Positions 22,076-35,376 of a stretch of DNA of 64,000 nt are shown piece by piece. Within the stretch, counting starts at the first letter, position 1, and each line of letters begins with the position of its first letter. This stretch comes from Pomphorhynchus laevis (Eukaryota; Acanthocephala; Palaeacanthocephala; Echinorhynchida; Pomphorhynchidae). Position numbers and translations under genes: made by a program. The stretch covers positions 1 to 64,000 of the forward strand of contig WNNJ02000355.1 of the NCBI GenBank assembly GCA_012934845.2, written 5' to 3'. Below the pieces are notes generated by a model that made no database searches, was not told the DNA's origin, and worked only from the letters and a program-made list of their open reading frames with translations.

Positions 22076-24850
22076 ATAAAATAAATCGTTTATTTTATGA
22101 TTTTCTATAATCGTCAAATTTGAGCAAATAAATGATTTAATTTTTAATCTGCTTGAAAATTTTCTGACATGACATTTACATTGATCAAGATGTACATCGT
22201 GTTCATGTGGATATCCCAATTTTGACAAATGCTCAAACTACCAAAAAAACGACTGATTATTGCTTTCGTTACAAGAGACGACGTTGCTGGCGCATATTTA
22301 AATATTTACGAACCAAACAAAACAGTTAAATATGAAGAAACTATTCTAAAACAAGATAATAGTTACAAAATATTTTATGAATTCTTCCTGATCTAAATGG
22401 TATCATCAAAATAATACAACTGTTCAGTTAAATGTTATTTAATTAACATAAATTTATTTGCTGCATGTGATCTATTTGATTCACGGAATCAGATCTTATT
22501 TCATCACATTTAAAGAGCATAAATTTCTGCTTCTCAATGAATGTACTTGTTTTATATTCTAGAACATTACAAGGTCACAATTCTCACTATTAGGATATGT
22601 AATCGCTGTAAGCTTGTTTGGTTTTATGAATTTTACTTGCAATAAATTTAATTGTTAAAAAGCGTGACTTAAAGATTGTGTTATCTACAAAATTGTGACA
22701 GCATAACAATGAAAATTAATCACATTATACTAGTTTGATACCCAACATTTGTTATTTTATATTATACTTATTGCAAATAAATATAAAATATAGTAATTTT
22801 ACGTCAACAGCAGCTTAATTTTGGTATCGGTGGGCCTCGTAGGCTACTAATCCAATACATAGTTTTTGTCCTTATTCTGCCATCTGACGATTAATTGGCT
22901 CGTCTGTTTGAAAAAATATTGCATTTAGCGTTCTTAAATATTACATTTTTCAATAATGGATTGTGAACGATGTAAAACGAATTCCTTTAATAAAAAATTT
23001 TCGGTAAGAAATCATATGCTATTTAGAGGAGATACGTTGTTTTATTTTGATTATGATGCATGAAAAATTGTCTTAGTTTCTTACAAATGTATTGCATGTT
23101 CATTTAAACTCGGTAGTTTCTTTTAACATATACATAATGTCTTCATTCTATCTTCAACACCTATTTTTAATTGTTGGCTAGCATGTGTGTTATCAAAATA
23201 TATAAAAGTTTCTGTGAGAAATTATATATCTATTTTATTTGTTAATTCTCAAAGATTACATAAAGTAGATGTTACAGTATGTAAAGTGTGGATGTGTTCT
23301 CTTTAAGTATTTGATTACGATATATTTCTGATAAGTCTATTACTTCTCCAGATAAACAAAGTCTTATGTCATTTAAAGCTTAAACGAAAGATAGCTTCCT
23401 ATAAGGGAGATTCCATTTGTTAGGAAGATGAGAAATGCGAAATATGAATCGCTCGTTCCATCAAATTAGAGGTAAATTGACTAAATTTTGATTACAAACA
23501 ATTTGAGAAACAGATTAGAACTTGTGCGAAAATTAACAGACTGATCTATGCTGTGAATAAGCTTAAATTGTAATCATTTTTAAAAATTGTCATTTTTTAA
23601 AAAATGACAATTTTTATAACGTCTTTTTCACAAATATAACTTCATTCTGACATTCAAATGTGTTTGGCAATTTTCGGATTTAAATGTTTGTGATTTGTTC
23701 ATATCGATTTTGTTTATAACCTCAAGTGCAAAGTTGACTCTTAAATCGATTTTCAATTTAAATTTCAAACCTACTTACAATCAGTAAGAAAACCACATTT
23801 TGTGTTGTTGTTGACGATAATACTATATTTTAAGTTCCAAACGATGAAATATGATGTTTATTATTCAAATCTAAAATAGTCCAAACTATTTTGCTTCAGT
23901 CTATTTTGATAACTTTATTGGTATTAAAAATTAAATTGATAACCCCGATATCTGATTTTTGAAATTCACATATACAGCATGTTATGTAAAACATCTTACT
24001 TCATAAAACTATGAAGTATTTCAAATTCTTAAGCCTAGTTCTAAATATCCTTTGAATCAGTTGTTTATTATGTTCTTATAACATTATATTTAGTGATCAA
24101 TAATTGGAAATATATAACTATGAAGATACTATTTGAGCAGATAGTATACAATCAATACAAAAATATAAAGCTGAGATTTTCCTAATCCTTAACAAATATA
24201 TTCTACTTAGTTCTAAATATCCTTTAAATATCCTTCGCTATCTGATATCGCACATACTTTAGACGAAAATTAATTGCTTCCGACTTAATTAAATTCGTTA
24301 TCCAACTGATGAATGTTTTTGAGCTTTTTCAAACAGGAAGTTTTTTTAAACAAAACTCCAACTTGATAGTATCAAATAAAAAATTAAACTTAAAACTTAT
24401 TTAATATTAATATTAAAATATTAATGTTTAAAAAATAAGGGAATAATTCAATAACTTGTAATAAACTTAAATTGCTTACTATTTTCTTACTCATTTATGT
24501 GAAAAATAAGTCATCGATTTATGTTTGTTTAACGTCAATTTTCCTGGTAATTGATCCGTTGCTGCTTAGTCTATTTAATATATTTCAAAATATTTTTTTT
24601 AAATTTAACACAATATGTAGATATATTTTTAATTCAACACGTTATGTAAATATCGCGTAATTTTAAATATTACCTTCAATTACGATATCATTATTGTCTA
24701 ATTTCGTATGACATAGTACATATATACTTGACTTTTAATCAAGTGAAATGATATAATTTGGTAAAAAAATCTAAACATTTTAATATCGAATGCTTTAAAT
24801 TTAGTAATTTTTTTTGTGGTATAAAAATATAATTATAAATGATTATTAAT
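22076..24850. other. AT-rich intergenic DNA, no confident gene
   Basis: One perfect hairpin lies near 23587-23620 (AAAAATTGTCATTTTTT and its complement). A minus-strand stretch at about 22130-22235 could be an exon (it encodes a Cys-x-Cys with FEHLSKLGYPHEHDVHL behind a good acceptor-like GGTAG), but there is no partner exon. Otherwise nothing coding is visible. Confidence 0.4.
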
Positions 24851-25052
24851 TTTATTAGTCAATTCATAAAAATGACGTTTATTTTAAATTTTATTTTTTA
24901 TTTTATTTTTTCAACTTGATTTAAATTATAGAAAATCTAAAAACAATTTTTAATTTTATTATTTAATTATTAAATTTTGATTTAGCATTATTATGTTTTG
25001 TTTATTTTATAATTATATTAAATACGTAGACTCAGTTAGCTGATTTAATTAA
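24851..25052 (+). repeat. 200-bp dispersed module, copy
   Basis: Begins TTATTAGTCAATTCATAAAA and ends TAGACTCAGTTAGCTGATTT; nearly the same as 43000-43211 and 43212-43425, and as the middle of the repeats at 2498-3130 and 48394-49012. Likely a solo terminal part of a Penelope-like element (inference from position, see 42181-43211). Confidence 0.75.
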
Positions 25053-25929
25053 TTATGACACATGTAATTGTTATAGTTCTGAAATTTATATACACAATAA
25101 TATTGGAACCTGAATTTTAATTATTTGTAATGCAATATTTTTCTTGTCTATTACATAACGTGATTTATACAATGTCAAATGGATTTGATTGTAAAGTCTG
25201 TCACATAACGAGTTTAACCTCAAATTTGAATACGTTTGAAAAGATTTCTTTATAGGTAATGAAAATAGTTCGTTTTCATCGAACTCTCATGATCAGCCTT
25301 ATCGAATAAATAAATAAACTTAAATTCCAAAACCGTTAAACAAAAATTTTCTGCCTTTAGAATCTATTTAACCATGCTAGATACACAGGGCAAAGATTTA
25401 GTATTAACATATTTATTGACATGAAGTTCATAACAACATCATACTAACGTTTCTTTATATTCCCTTTACCTTTAAACTATTGAGTTGCAGCACATATTCA
25501 TCAATACAAAATAGGGCGAGATCAAATATTATTTTAAGGGTTAAATATTTACATGAAATTACTTCAGATTACCAATTGCAATGGTAATCTACCAAGCCAA
25601 TTAACATTGTCTCGAAAGTATGCTGTTTCATAAACATATTTGATCATTGCTTGTAGAAACCCAAATTTCATCAACCTTTCTGATCCTTTCTGATATATTC
25701 AAAAAGAATATCGCATTTCAGATTGTTTGCTTAAATAAATTCATCAAGTTCATACTACTTACAAGAAATTTACAATAAAGTGTTTCGAAACACAAATTAA
25801 TAATATAATTTCAGATAATTTCAACCAAAGGGTGAAATGTCATTTTTAATACCCAACCTAAAACGAAAAGTCAAAGCCTTTATTTATAAATGAACAAAGT
25901 CAAATCTTCGCTACTCTGATTAGACAGTT

Positions 25930-26945
25930 GTCTTTTATTTTTTTGGAACGTAATAAGCACATATGATAATGTTAAAAATTAAATTTTATTTTTGTTATAA
26001 ATTCACTAACTTTTATTTTGTAAGAAATTAAATAAATTAAACTACAAATATGTAAATTTAAACAAATGTTAATTAAATTTAATTAAAGTTAATTATAATA
26101 TATAAACTTGTGTTTAAGAATTATAAAACTTAAATCTATAGATATAGCTGACTTTTGAATCATTGAATGGAAAAGTCAAAGCCTTTATTAAAAGGCTCTA
26201 GTTGAAAAATAAAGGCTTTGGTCGAAGCCATTATTGACTTAAAAGCCTCTCGACTTAAAAGCCTCTTGACTTTTAACTCAAGACTGACATAAAAGCCTTG
26301 AACTTTGACTTAAAAGTTTGACTCAAAAACTTTGACCCCAAAACATTGACTTAAAAGTCTATTTTAATCATAAAATAGCAAAATACAAATATCATTTCCC
26401 GTATTGTATAATTACATTACGTTACATTTATAACACCATATTGAAAACATTTTAATAATTTATCTTCAAACAATAAGTGCTTTATTAATCTATCAAACTG
26501 TTTTAACTTTATATAGAACTTTATATTGAAAGTTTTTAAAACTTTCTACTGAACTTTATATAGTTTTTATAAATTTTTAAAATAATTGCGTTTAAAGGTG
26601 TAATTAAATCTCATTATATAAACACAAAATTATTTCAAAACACAAATTAGTTACCATGTATCTAACTTATTAGTATATATTCTTTTATTGAATATTCTTA
26701 CAGTAATTATCACTAAAATTTCTGCATTAAAATTTTTTGATTTTATAACAGAAAAAATCAAATTGATTTTAAACCAAAAAATTTATTTTTAATTCTTAAT
26801 TAAAAATAAATAGTTTGATCAAAGGCATTTGCTCAAAATTTTTGAGCAAATGCCAATTTTGTGACCAAAAATTGATTTGCTCAAACATCAATGAAATCAA
26901 ACATCTTAATGTCTCAGCGTCGTTTTCGATCTAGTTTCCTTATGT
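25930..26945 (+). repeat. Duplicated block, copy 1
   Basis: Contains, in order, module a (TTGGAACGTAATAAGCACAT, 25943-26130), the ACTTAAAAGCCTC array (26150-26360), module b (ATAAAATAGCAAAATACAAA, 26365-26465), module c (GATTTTATAACAGAAAAAAT, about 26610-26800) and module d (GATTTGCTCAAACATCAATG, 26875-26945). All four modules recur at 27955-28500 in the order a, c, d, b. A hairpin GGCATTTGCTCAAA/TTTGAGCAAATGCC sits at about 26826-26855. Non-coding. Confidence 0.7.
26150..26360. repeat. Degenerate minisatellite, GACTTAAAAGCCTCT unit
   Basis: At least eight imperfect copies of a roughly 15-bp unit (GACTTAAAAGCCTCT, GACTTAAAAGTTTG, GACCCCAAAACATT and so on) in a row; some are inverted (AAGTCAAAGCCTTTATT). 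Absent from the second copy of the surrounding block, so it expanded in, or was inserted into, this copy. Confidence 0.65.
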
Positions 26946-27954
26946 TTGACTTATTTCACTTAGTTTATCATTGGAAAAAAGTTGTCGCTTTTTGTTTGAT
27001 TTAATGTTTATTATACCCGACCACAGTTTTTTCATCGAAAACTAAGGACGTTCTATCTATTTTTAGATTTATTCAGCAACTTCTTTGATACTCTTTATAA
27101 TAACTCGTTTTTGAATGACAACGTGCTAGTGTTTATACGATCATATTTATTCGTCTTTTTATGGTATACATTTTAAAGCTAAAGTTAAAAGTCACTTGTC
27201 TAGTAAAAATACTACATTTTATGTCAGTAATGGATACAAACTAAATTTTAAGTTCGAATGCCTTTGCACCATTAAAATGGGTTTAACGGTTTTATATTAC
27301 CGATTTTGGGTGCATTTTTAGGATTTAAAATAATTTGTTTTGTAATTAATTTTCAAGAGAATAATCCATTAAAATATTGAAGGTCAAATTACTGCTAATG
27401 TACTCTGTCAAGTAATCCCTTTCTCTCAGTAGTATTTCACAATAACATTTCTATTGTTAAGCAAGTGATGCTTGTTGCTACATATTTAGACTCTTTCGCT
27501 GCAAATAGCTTAAGTTAACTAGGATAAATTTGTTTGCCCTAGTTGGTGGTGCATACGTTCCTAAAAAAATTAAATTGAAAGACAATTTACGACATGCACA
27601 AAGCACTCGTGAATAAATTATAAAGAGCAAATTGTATATATGTTTGTAATAGAGCACTTGTAAATTTGTATATGACGAGCCAATAGCATCGATGATTGAA
27701 CTATTGAATAATTGCAAAGAAAGGAAATAAAATAGGAAATTTTAAAAGGGGGATCAATATCTATATATTTATAAATTAAACGATCTGGTTGCCTTATATC
27801 TGTTTTAAAACATTTGATATTCAGAGGAGATTTTTGCCAAATAAATGGTATGTGTAAATGCATCTAATTAATATTTCGATGTTTATGCAGTTACTAGCTA
27901 AATTTGATGAGTTTCTAAAATAAGCCCCATTTTTGTCCAGTTAAATCTTTAATT

Positions 27955-28500
27955 TTTGGAACGTAATAAGCACATATGTTAAAAATTAAATTTTATTTTT
28001 GTTATAAATTCACTAACTTTTATTTTGTAAGAAATTAAATAAATTAAATTATAAATATGTAAATTAAAACAAATGCTAATTAAATTTAATTAAAGTTAAT
28101 TATAATATACGAACTTTTGTTTAAAAAATTATAAACACAATTTATACATTCTTTGATTGAATGCTCTTACAGTTATCACAAAAATTTATAAATTCAAAAT
28201 TTTTGATTTTATAACAGAAAAATCAAATTGATTTTTAACCAATTATTTTTAATTCTCTACGAATGTTTGATTTGCTCAAACATTAAAGAAATCAAGCATC
28301 TTAATGTTTTAGCGTCGTTTTTGATTGAGTTTCCATAAACTCAATCATAAAATAGCAAAATATAAACAATTCGTTTCTGATTGAGTTTCCTAAAACTTAA
28401 TAATAAAATAGCAAAATACAAATAAAATTTTCTATACTATATAATTACAGTATGATACATTTATAACATTATATTGAAAACATTTTAATAATAGTCTTTT
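27955..28500 (+). repeat. Duplicated block, copy 2 (shuffled)
   Basis: Same modules as 25930-26945, in the order a, c, d, b, lacking the minisatellite. Module b (ATTATATTGAAAACATTTTAA) closes the block. Identity is high in module a and lower elsewhere. Confidence 0.7.
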
Positions 28501-29396
28501 CAGCTAATGTATCATTTATTTTTAAAGTAATTATGTTTTATGACTTAAATTTCATTATATAACCACATGATTAAGACGATTGTATTAAATATACGTAATA
28601 TAATAATTTATTATTTATAATATATTTACAGAATTATATAAATAAACTAAATTTATATTGCTAATTTAAAACCAACTTTTGTGTGGCAATTTTGCATGTT
28701 TAAGTAAAATGATAATTAATCTAAAGAGTTTCTTAAAAAGGGTAAATACAACTGAATATGCATTCATTTGAATAGTGATGGTGCCAACGCTCTTGATTTT
28801 TATGTTCATAATTGTTTATGGCTTCATTTTTATTTGTGATCAGGCAATTCGCTATTTGTTTAAATTTAATAAAATAAAAAATATTAATTCTTTAACACTT
28901 TATATCTTATTGATAAAGGATTTAAATATCTCGATGAAAATCAATTTATTGTGTGTTTTAATCTTTTTCAAATGAAAATAACAAATCATATTTAGTTTGT
29001 AAAAATATATAAATTATAATACCAACCTTTTTTATTCAAAAAATAAATTTTTTTGAAACCACTTTTATGATATAATTACATACAAATATTTTTATTAATA
29101 TAAATCATTTTATTTAATTTCGATAAAAATTGTTTAGCAGTTCTTTCTTGCTTCATCAATTTGTTGCAATTCAATTCATTTTAATTTTACTAAAATAAAA
29201 TTATATTTCCTTGATTTCCCTTGTCATTAGATTATTCTGATGATTTATTGAAGTCGATGAAACACAACAATTCATTTTGAATATTTTTCAACGTGATTGA
29301 TCCATAAAACAATATTAAATCATTTAATATATTTGAATTTGCCGTATATTTCCATTTGCCATATATTAAAAGAAAATACAAACATCGCAAAAATCT

Positions 29397-29509
29397 TTAT
29401 TTAAAAATATGATCAACAAATGCATCTACATGTTGTCCAATGCTTGGACTACCGTTCTTACCGACACGGGACACATAATTTCTATTTGCGTTGTGGTAGC
29501 AAACAAATT
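29397..29509 (-). CDS. Possible 3'-terminal exon, unknown gene
   Basis: Minus strand: an acceptor-like CAACATAG, then a frame (entered two bases into a codon) encoding FVCYHNANRNYVSRVGKNGS and, further on, SIGQHVDAFVDHIFK with a TAA at 29397. Residue use (His, Asn, Gly, Val, Asp) is protein-like and unlike translated AT filler, and local composition is richer in G+C. No other exon could be tied to it with certainty; a candidate upstream piece is at about 29620-29715. I do not recognise the family. Confidence 0.35.
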
Positions 29510-30204
29510 CTATGTTGAAGTTATATACTGTTCCTCTACGGAACAGTATAACGAAATTTCCTCAGTTAAATAACGAATTTTTTCTACTTCCCGGTTTTGT
29601 CGTATGTTCAATAATACAATGTTACACCTTATTAATAAGCGGACGCAGCAACAACGATATACACGTGTTTGGCATTAATGAACTCATTATGACATTACTG
29701 GCAACTTAGCACACAGAATTACAAATATCAATGAAGAAACTTACAACTATGCAAATTTAAAGCAGAAAGAATTTTGCTAAATTAGCTATACCAACTTCTG
29801 GTTTAAACTCAAATCAGAAAGAATTCACCTGACGCGTAGTCAAGAATTAATTAAATATTGATTAATTAATTATTACACATCAGAATAATAATTTATTCTA
29901 AAATAAAATAGTCTAAGGTGTAATTGTTTAAACGACCAATACACCTTAGAATTAAGAAACATTGTAATTTTCTACTTAAAGACCATAACACCTAAGAATA
30001 AGGGAACATCGTAATGCTCAACTAAACGACTGTTAAGATAACTTTCATATTAGTGACCCTTTTCAAGATAGTAGTTTACAAAAAATGCCTTATATCTTAT
30101 TAGCACGGGAAAATACGAAGAAATGCTCTTAGTCCATACTACTGATGGGAAAAGAACAAATTCGAAACTGTAAAATTATAGAACTTTTTAAGATATATTA
30201 CTAC

Positions 30205-30345
30205 CTTTTCCCTTTTCAAGATAGTAATTGTTTTCCAAGTATTGTCTTGAAATGGGTCACTGTGCATGACCGAAACGTTGTAAAAATTTATAGGAAAGAA
30301 GTTTTCTCGTGTGGATAATTTATTATGCCTGAGCAAAGTGATAAA
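30205..30345 (+). repeat. Dispersed repeat with TGACC-GAAACG hairpin, copy 1
   Basis: CTTGAAATG then GGTCA (30255-30259), a 7-base loop, TGACC (30267-30271) and GAAACGTTG (30272-30280), followed by TAAAAATTTATA and GATAATTTATTATGC. Copy 2 at 30640-30740 has ATGTCA...TGACCGAATCGTTG and the same tail, and a fragment TTTCAAGATAGTAG is at 30061-30075. Non-coding; design like the other hairpin-GAAA repeats of the window. Confidence 0.6.
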
Positions 30346-30639
30346 TAATTATTAGCTTATTAAATAAAGAATTCAATTTTTCATTTATATAGTTTTTAAT
30401 AGTTTTAAATACTTTCCTGTTTGAGGTATCCAATCCTTTTTACCTTTATTGTGAGATTTATGTATAGCCAATTCAATGAAACCACATCAATTAAAATCAG
30501 TATAATTGAAATTTCGATCTTTTATAGATTTGTAAAATTTACAATAAAGTAAAATTTACTTATATTTTGATTTATAATAGTGGTATTGTAGGTACAATTA
30601 TCCATTTTTAAATATTATAGAATTCTTAAAATTTGGCGA

Positions 30640-30740
30640 AATTACTATCTTGAAAATGTCACTGAATATGACCGAATCGTTGTAAAAATTTATAAAAAGA
30701 ACTTTTCTTTGTTGATAATTTATTATGCTTAATCATATGA
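30640..30740 (+). repeat. Dispersed repeat with TGACC-GAAACG hairpin, copy 2
   Basis: ATTACTATCTTGAAAATGTC, ACTGAATATGACCGAATCG, TTGTAAAAATTTATA, GATAATTTATTATGC parallel copy 1. The pairing GTCA/TGAC is kept; GAAAC has become GAATC. Confidence 0.6.
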
Positions 30741-31459
30741 TTATTCGGCACACGAATGTAATTTTAAGAGAATAAACTATAGTTTCAAACTTTGACACTT
30801 TATGATGGAAATCATATATAGACTATATAATACATAGTCTATTCTTATCTTAGTATGGCATTTAATCAGCATAAATACTTTGGATTTTTCTATGACAAAT
30901 GGAGTATGAACAAAATCCTATTTAAAAGAAATTCTACAAAAGTTATTTGGAAGAATTTTAAATGTAATTTATAAATATATGATGATATAGCAGTAAATAA
31001 GCAAGAATCAAAAGAATAAAATTTAACTTAAAAAATGCTTTTACATTTGTGTTATCTACACGAATGCAAAAGAAACGTCAGATTTTTGTGTTAGGTAAAA
31101 ATATTTAATTAAAGCTATAAATGAATTAAATATAAATTTAAAATAATAATATTTATTTATTAAGAAAGACTTAGGCTATCTGTTGTTTCCATGTTTTTTA
31201 AATTAATTTATAAACCTACCATTTGCGAATGATTAAAAGAACAATGTAAACCTACCATTTGTAAATTGTGTATTTTCTCATCCAGCTAAAAGCATTTAAA
31301 TTTTTGACGCTACCATCGACGTGATGTCAACAATTACATTTTTAAAGCGACAATAATAATCTGATAAAAATATAAACTATTATAATAAACTAATTTCTTA
31401 AACTTACCAGTAATAATTATATTGTAGCGGTTGAACACTGTACAATATTTTGATGTTTT

Positions 31460-31860
31460 GACAAAATAATGTATTTGAAATTTATGACAAATTGCTAAAC
31501 GCATATTCATTTAAGAATAGCATCAATTTGAATCCTAAATACTCTAATTTAGTTATTAACTTTAAAAAATTTAATTTATGTGGAAATAACAGCTACGTGA
31601 AGTAAACTAAATGCAATGATGAACCAGTTATTTAATTATTAACTTTAAAAAATTAAATTTACTTGGCAATAACAACTACGTGAAGTAAACTAACTGTACG
31701 AATGAATAATTTATAATGTTTTCTTGCACAGAATAATTTATTTCAGTTACTTTTGTAGCAAATTGTTAAAGACATATTTAAGAATTTATTTGAATTCTAA
31801 ATACATAAATTATTAACTTTAAAATATAAATTTATGTGGGAATAACGTTTTACACAAAAG
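31460..31860 (+). repeat. Diverged direct duplications
   Basis: TTATTAACTTTAAAAAATT followed by ACGTGAAGTAAACTAA occurs at about 31553-31610 and 31640-31692, and a third partial copy at about 31810-31845. The flanking GACATATTTAAGAATTTATTTGAATTC repeats an earlier CGCATATTCATTTAAGAAT. Old local duplication, no coding sense. Confidence 0.5.
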
Positions 31861-34655
31861 TGCACTTAGAATTTCTGGATGAAGTATATAATACCACAAT
31901 TTATCCGTGAAAGACACTGATAGTGAAAATGAATAAGTACGAATTAACGAACACCTTATCAAAGAATATAATTGAATGGTGTTGACTTTGATCATCACCG
32001 AATGTCATATAAAAAAGCCTTTGTTGCAATCGAGTTGTTTTCTAAAATTTTATTTATGTATAATGAAATTTATCATTTATTTCTTAATGGAATATTGATT
32101 AGCATTTGTAAAATAATGACTGTTGTTTCTTGCAGATTAACTTGATGCTAGAAACATTTCATTTGGACAATTTATAGAAATAAATAAAATAAAATATTAG
32201 CTTACACTGTTGAGTATTTTCTTAATCCACACGCGTGCGAAATTAGTGAGCTCTTCAAATTATCTTGTTTTTTGCAAAAGTGAAATTTTCAATTGCCTTT
32301 TATTCACACTTTGAAACTTGTAAAGCGTGAACTATTTAATTTTTATACTTCATTGTCACTGCACTTAAAAACATTATCGATCAGTAAATTTTCTCATCTT
32401 CATCCAGCGCACAACTAACACCATCACTTGATATACCAACAATAACAGTTACAAGCAATACGACTTAAGGTAAAATAAAAACGACTTAATTAACGGGGAA
32501 ATTCGAGATGAATGTAAAAACAAACTATGATATGATTTTAAAGTCAAAATCTTGGATCAAAAATATTATAGTATCAGCTTTTACTGTTAAAATGTAATTA
32601 AGGTTGAATCATCTTCTTCGAAATTTTTCATCTATAGTGAAAATAAGTTTGAATACGCAATATTTTAATTGTGCAGCGATTAAAGGGCAAAATAAATTAA
32701 AAATCGGGAAGCAAATTTCTAAAATCATATAAAACATACGATACTATAAAGGTAGAGACTGATAATATCGACAGAGCAAAATCTCAAAGTTAAAATAAAA
32801 GGCCAAGTAGAGGGAATAAGCTTAAACGGACGAGATTAAAAATATTTATGACTGTTCACCTTCTATAGTTCACTAAGTCATCTAATTATTTTTAAATTAA
32901 TTGATTTATAGTTTACTAGTTTGAATTCAATTCAAATGTGCTCTAAATTTACCTTCTCGTGAATTTGTCGAAAATGAATGTAAATTTTTATCAAATATTT
33001 TTTTTATCTTTTGAAAAATTATAAAATGAAAAATCTGAAGTAATAAAATAATGAACGAGCATTCACTCATTTAAAGAGTTCTGGCAAAGACATTCCAATT
33101 CAACAAAGACAAATCCTTATCCAATAATGTACGTGTTTGATATTCCTATAAAAATCGTAAAATAAATCAACTCTACAATATGGCTGGATAATAAATAATA
33201 ATTAATAAATAATTATGATTTTATTTCATATAAATTTTATTTGAAATTCTTATTTCTGTAAACAAAATAATACATCATTACTTAAGTGTTAAGAAGGCAA
33301 CAAGTATAACTTCACTTTTGGATTCATCTTTTGATAATAGTGATGATGTAACTTTTCAAATGGAACATTTTTGTTGCGCCTTTTATAATTAATTTACTTG
33401 CCCTTTAGTTTAAGAACTAGATTTTTAACAAAGTAAAGGTTAAGTTCTTATTATCAATGATGATAATATTTCGTCTGTATCTATGAAATAGTGGGCAATC
33501 CATAAATTTGTATATCCAATAAGGTCGATACGTTCATATTTATGGTATTCTTTGACAAAAGGATATCAATAAAAATCTGACATTTAATCAACAATATATT
33601 ACGACATGTTTGACATTTAGTTGCTATTGCTATATTTAATTTTCCTCAACAACTAAATATCGATTTAGTTATTAAAAGTAGATGTTGAGTAAGTAATCAA
33701 TACATTATGACGACAAGGCCTTTCCAATGGAACCTGAGTTGTTAAAATGGTATTTTAAATTTTTAAAGCATCAATTTATTTTGAAACTGAAGGGTCGGGA
33801 TTTATATTCTTCGAAATTACAAGGTGATGACATTTGTTATAGGTAATATTATATATAATAAAAGCTCCTTGTAACGTAATATCGCAATTGTTACATTGCG
33901 ATTTCTCTTAATACTCTTAGACAAATTCACAGCTAAAACGACAACATTTTACTATTGTAAGCTTTAATAAATGTGATCGAACAAGTTTCATCAAACATTA
34001 TGAATTGACTCAATATCGAAAATACCGACCCGATATTTGGCTACATAATTAAGTTTGTAATGAGTAAACTGAAAAGTTTATTCATTATGGCTAAATGGCT
34101 ACAAAATACCCCATATTTGCTGATTCGCATGAAGATAAAAATATTTATCACTAAATAATAAAATTCTAACAGTTTTTACTTCAAAATCGTTTTCTACTTT
34201 CTTATGTGCATTCATTACATAATATAATTAAAATGAAATATGCTCTTATATAAATGAATTTATTTAGCCTATTACTAAAATAATAATTTATTATTTTTTC
34301 TAATTTACGTAAATTTATTTATATTCTAGTGATCAAATATACACGATTAATTATATATAATAATTTGATTAAGGAATAAAGACATTTAATGTCGTACTAG
34401 ACGCAGTGTTTGACTATTATTGTCAAGTATTGGCATTTGACTATTAAATATTGGCTATTTCATTAGTTAATATCATCTATAGTGACTTTAGATCGATTAA
34501 CATTTGAACGAAACTATTAATTTTAAAGTAGTCGTTAAAAATGTCTATTTTAAGATAAATTATATTATTGCTATTTTTATTAAGATGATATAATATTATA
34601 ATGTTCTGGTTAAAGAGCAAAATCCTCAAAATTTTAAGCAACGTGTTGGAAATAC

Positions 34656-34791
34656 CTTCTGAAACGACCAGTAGGTACTTCATTCTACTGATGAGTGTTG
34701 TCGAATACTTCATCAGTTCGATGCTAAAGTGCTGGTCTAGAAGTGACATAAAGCCTGCAGTTCGTTGATCAAAGTCAGTTTCAATCGGTAA
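34656..34791 (-). CDS. Possible exon, unknown gene
   Basis: Minus-strand frame encoding DFDQRTAGFMSLLDQHF, then SIELMKYSTTLISRMKYLLVVSE, ending at a good donor (AAG|GTATTT at 34656/34655). An ATG lies at 34749. The residue mix is protein-like and the stretch is richer in G+C than its flanks. It lies head to head with the four-pass protein gene at 35377. No second exon could be identified, so this is tentative. Confidence 0.35.
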
Positions 34792-35376
34792 TTACATTGA
34801 ATATGTCACGAATTCCATTCGGAATCCTAGTCGTTGTTTCATCCCGCACATCTTATAACATATGCGCAGAAAACGTGTATTTTACGATACATTATAATAT
34901 AAGCCCAGAACATAAAAACTTAAACCCTAAGCTAGTTTGCTTACGGTCATTTTAATACTATTTATGTTTTAAATTAAATTTAAAATTTCTTAGATAGATT
35001 ATCCAAGATAGTGACTTTACGTGAATACCATTAAATGTTTATTGTAAATACCATTGTGTTCATTATTTATTAGTAATATTCGTTGTTATATTCTCAAATT
35101 GTAGGCTAATATGTTTTGGATTTTCGTATTTTTATCTTTCATTTTTCGATTATTAGATCATATGTTATGTTGAATCTGGATTAGCACGATGAGAACTTAA
35201 TTAACGTCTGAATAGATTCGTTCAATTGTTTAGTAATTATCTCATGATCATATTAAAATACGTGAACCAGCTTGTTCAAAAGTATATTTTCAGCTGTTAT
35301 TTCCATGTCAACTTTACGATTGTTGCTTGGGCTATTGAGCTTATAGCGACGAAAACCCGTGTTGGCGAAATATGTA

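Larger units (their letters stand above)
28501..34655. other. Mostly empty AT-rich DNA
   Basis: No confident gene in about 6 kb. It holds a perfect hairpin at about 29524-29550 (TATACTGTTCC/GGAACAGTATA), a possible terminal exon at 29397-29509, two copies of a GAAACGTTG repeat (30205-30345, 30640-30740), a diverged direct duplication at about 31460-31860, and scattered short frames without family signals. Confidence 0.4.

Noticed and set aside
26150-26360. CRISPR-like repeats
   Set aside because: Units are short, degenerate and contiguous without unique spacers, in a eukaryotic context.
27478-27863. Overlapping minus-strand frames of 79 and 81 codons
   Set aside because: Low-complexity composition, no family signal, no consistent splice context.
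35359-35376. Start of the four-pass protein six codons upstream
   Set aside because: The first codon there is TTG; the first ATG is at 35377.
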